Assembly (NCBI GenBank): GCA_013694685.1
Contig: JACDBY010000013.1
Coordinates: forward strand, 1-14,215
Reading direction: 5' to 3'
Origin: Actinomycetota bacterium
GTDB lineage: Bacteria; Actinomycetota; Thermoleophilia; Gaiellales; Gaiellaceae
Length of the DNA stretch: 14,215 bases
The notes under the pieces: model-generated
Database searches by the model: none
What the model saw: the letters and a program-made list of their open reading frames with translations, nothing else
What the model was told of the DNA's origin: nothing
Program-made: the position numbers and the translations under genes
Shown here: positions 12,638 to 14,215 of the stretch, one piece after another
Numbering within the stretch: the first letter of the stretch is position 1
Layout: every line of letters starts with the position of its first letter

Positions 12638-13972
12638 CTATCGCCCATCCGGGCAACGAACGTCACGAAAGCGTGCCAACTCTGTGACGTTTTCGTGCCG
12701 TTCTTGCTCAGCGACCCCGGCGTTCGTCGTGACGACGAGTCGGGCGATGAAGAAGCCGCTCGTTCCGTGGACGTGTGGCAGCGTCTGGAGGAACGCGTGT
12801 CGCGTCGGGTGCGCGAACGACGGCCAGTCGTCACCGAGCGTCTCGTCGATCCGAGCCGTCCCCGAGGCGACGACGGCGTCGACGACGTCCTCGTTCTCGA
12901 CGGAGTTGATCGTGCAGGTGGAGTACACGATCGTGCCTCCCTGCTTCGTGCGCTCGATCGCCGCGTGGAGCAGCTCGCGCTGCAGGTCGGGCAACGGCTC
13001 GGCGCGCCACCGTAGGTCGGGCCGCGAGGCGAGCACGCCGAGACCGGAGCAGGGCGCATCGACGAGCGCGCGATCGAACCCGGCCAGCCCGGGCGGCAGC
13101 TCGCGACCGTCGGCGCGAACCACGGTGACGTTCACTGCGCCGAGGCGACGGGCGTTCTGCTCGAGACGCTCGGCGCGCGCCTCGTCGAGCTCCACCGCGA
13201 CGACCGCGCCCGCGAGCATCGTCGCCTTGCCGCCCGGCGCCGCGCAGAGGTCGAGGGTGCGATCGCCCGACTCCGAGCCGACCGTGTGACCCACGAGCTG
13301 CGAGCCGCGGCTCTGGGGCCAGATGCGCCCCTCAGCGAGGGCATCCTCGTCGACCCGTTCCACGACCCACGCAGCGGGGATCAGCAGATCGCGCCTGCCC
13401 TCGAGCGGGCCTCGGACGAGCCGCACCGCCGTCTCGGGCTCCTCGTTCTGAACGACCATCAGCGCACGCGCAGCGTCAGGACCGAGCTCGCGCCACCACG
13501 TCTCGGCGATCCAGTCAGGGTACGAATGACAAAGCGCCGCCTCCCGGGCGGTCCCCTCCGGCAGCGATTCGACGAGCGTGCGGGCGCCATCGGCGAGCCT
13601 CCGCAGCACCGCGTTCGCGAACGGCACCGCGCGCTCGAGCCGCGCACGCCGAACGAGCTCCACCGACTCGTTGACGGCCGCGTAGCGCGGCACGCCGTCG
13701 AGGTACGCGAGCTGGTAGGCGCCGAGACGCAGCGCAGCGCGCACCGGCGGATCGAGCTTGCGCACCGGTCGCCTGCCGAGCGTCTCGATTGCGTGATCGA
13801 GCGTGCGCGCACGCTGAACCGTGCCGTAGGCGAGGCGCCGGGCGAGCGCGCGGTCGCGATCGGTGAGACCTGCCGACTCCGCCCTGAAGGCCCGGTCGGC
13901 GTAGGCCTCGTTCTCGAAGACGCGGCGGACGACGTCGTACGCGACTCGCCGGGCCGGCGAGACCGTGCTCAC
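12638..13972 (-). CDS. rsmB: 16S rRNA (cytosine(967)-C(5))-methyltransferase RsmB/Sun
   Basis: RsmB makes m5C967 in 16S rRNA. The 444-residue product has an N-terminal NusB-like RNA-binding domain (about 5-135, with LARRLAYGTVQ and YQLAYLDGVPRYAAVNESVEL) and a C-terminal Rossmann methyltransferase. The SAM loop is DLCAAPGGKA (241-250). The two catalytic cysteines are Cys308 in VDAPCSGLGVL and Cys353 in YSTCT, followed by SVENE. After the usual end (GFFIARL, about 411) there is an extra 30-residue polar tail. The GTG at 13972 overlaps the fmt stop as GTGA, and fmt-rsmB adjacency is very widely conserved. The longer upstream frame is antisense-like and lies inside fmt. Confidence 0.96.
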   Translation of the reverse strand: MSTVSPARRVAYDVVRRVFENEAYADRAFRAESAGLTDRDRALARRLAYGTVQRARTLDHAIETLGRRPVRKLDPPVRAALRLGAYQLAYLDGVPRYAAVNESVELVRRARLERAVPFANAVLRRLADGARTLVESLPEGTAREAALCHSYPDWIAETWWRELGPDAARALMVVQNEEPETAVRLVRGPLEGRRDLLIPAAWVVERVDEDALAEGRIWPQSRGSQLVGHTVGSESGDRTLDLCAAPGGKATMLAGAVVAVELDEARAERLEQNARRLGAVNVTVVRADGRELPPGLAGFDRALVDAPCSGLGVLASRPDLRWRAEPLPDLQRELLHAAIERTKQGGTIVYSTCTINSVENEDVVDAVVASGTARIDETLGDDWPSFAHPTRHAFLQTLPHVHGTSGFFIARLVVTTNAGVAEQERHENVTELARFRDVRCPDGR

Positions 13973-14215
13973 CGGAGCCCGCGGCGCCAGGCCTCGGCTG
14001 CCATCCGCCGGCCACCCTGCGGCTGCACCTCGACCGGATCGAAGGTGCCGTCCGCCGCGACGCGGGCGCTCCAGACGATGACGCGCCTCCCCTCCAGCTC
14101 TGCCCATGCCCCGATGTGTGGGCTGAGAGCGCGGACCGTGCGGACGAGCTCGACCGCCGGCAGGCGCAGGTCGAGCGCTCGATCCTCCGGATCGATCCTC
14201 GTGGCATAGGTGGGC
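13969..14215 (-). CDS. fmt: Methionyl-tRNA formyltransferase, C-terminal part (truncated by the window edge)
   Basis: Fmt formylates initiator Met-tRNA. Only the last 81 full codons are in the window; the start lies beyond the right edge. The translation begins PTYATRIDPEDRALDLRL and continues with AVELVRTVRALSPHIGAWAELEGRRVIVWSA and GTFDPVEVQPQGGRRMAAEAWRRG. This matches the Fmt C-terminal OB-like domain (tyAxKI.ped, iRAl.P.pGA, G..v.P.gGkrM...w..G). The TGA overlaps the rsmB GTG. No catalytic residues are visible, because they lie in the missing N-terminal domain. Confidence 0.9.
   Translation of the reverse strand, partial: PTYATRIDPEDRALDLRLPAVELVRTVRALSPHIGAWAELEGRRVIVWSARVAADGTFDPVEVQPQGGRRMAAEAWRRGLR

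Noticed and set aside
1..14215. CRISPR arrays, transposases, phage or defence genes
   Set aside because: No spaced direct repeats and no such protein families are present; all genes are conserved chromosomal functions.

Overview
The window is very GC-rich (roughly 70%), and every gene I can support lies on the minus strand, so transcription runs from high to low coordinates. Codons end mostly in G or C, GTG starts are very common, and the gene order resembles Actinomycetota. The block fmt-rsmB-rpe-ribD-ribE-ribBA-ribH matches the arrangement known in Mycobacterium (interrupted there by other genes). The block rpmB-asp23-fakA-recG-rsmD-coaD matches a second conserved actinobacterial/firmicute cluster. 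A deep-branching actinobacterium such as a Thermoleophilia relative is my best guess, but that is inference.

Layout in transcription order (right to left): the C-terminal end of fmt (edge-truncated) and rsmB, overlapping by GTGA; a 154-bp intergenic region with a promoter and an inverted repeat; rpe-ribD-ribE-ribBA-ribH, a riboflavin operon whose first gene interconverts ribulose-5-phosphate, the substrate of RibB; a strong hairpin; rpmB (L28); an Asp23-family gene, fakA and a stand-alone response-regulator receiver, joined by GTGA overlaps; a 99-bp palindromic MITE/REP-like element that supplies the receiver gene's stop codon; a DegV/FakB-type gene; a hairpin; recG; an RraA-like gene, rsmD and coaD, the last two overlapping by ATGA; and a coiled-coil SepIVA/DivIVA-like gene followed by a hairpin at the left edge.

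The genes are mostly housekeeping: translation initiation (fmt, rsmB, rpmB, rsmD), flavin biosynthesis (rib), exogenous fatty-acid phosphorylation (fakA plus degV), fork repair (recG), CoA synthesis (coaD) and probably cell envelope or division (SepIVA-like). I see no phage, CRISPR, defence or secondary-metabolite locus, and no clearly novel multi-gene system.

The most interesting signals are regulatory and structural. Eight of the nine genes preceded by a gap of at least 19 nt carry a TANNNT hexamer 6-9 nt before the start codon and no convincing Shine-Dalgarno, which points to widespread leaderless transcription. The ninth, ribD, instead has a good GGAGG. Other points of interest are the MITE-like palindrome at the 3' end of an output-less response regulator inside the FakA/FakB neighbourhood, a roughly 115-residue acidic disordered extension on lumazine synthase, and a riboflavin operon with no FMN riboswitch but an inverted repeat overlapping its promoter.
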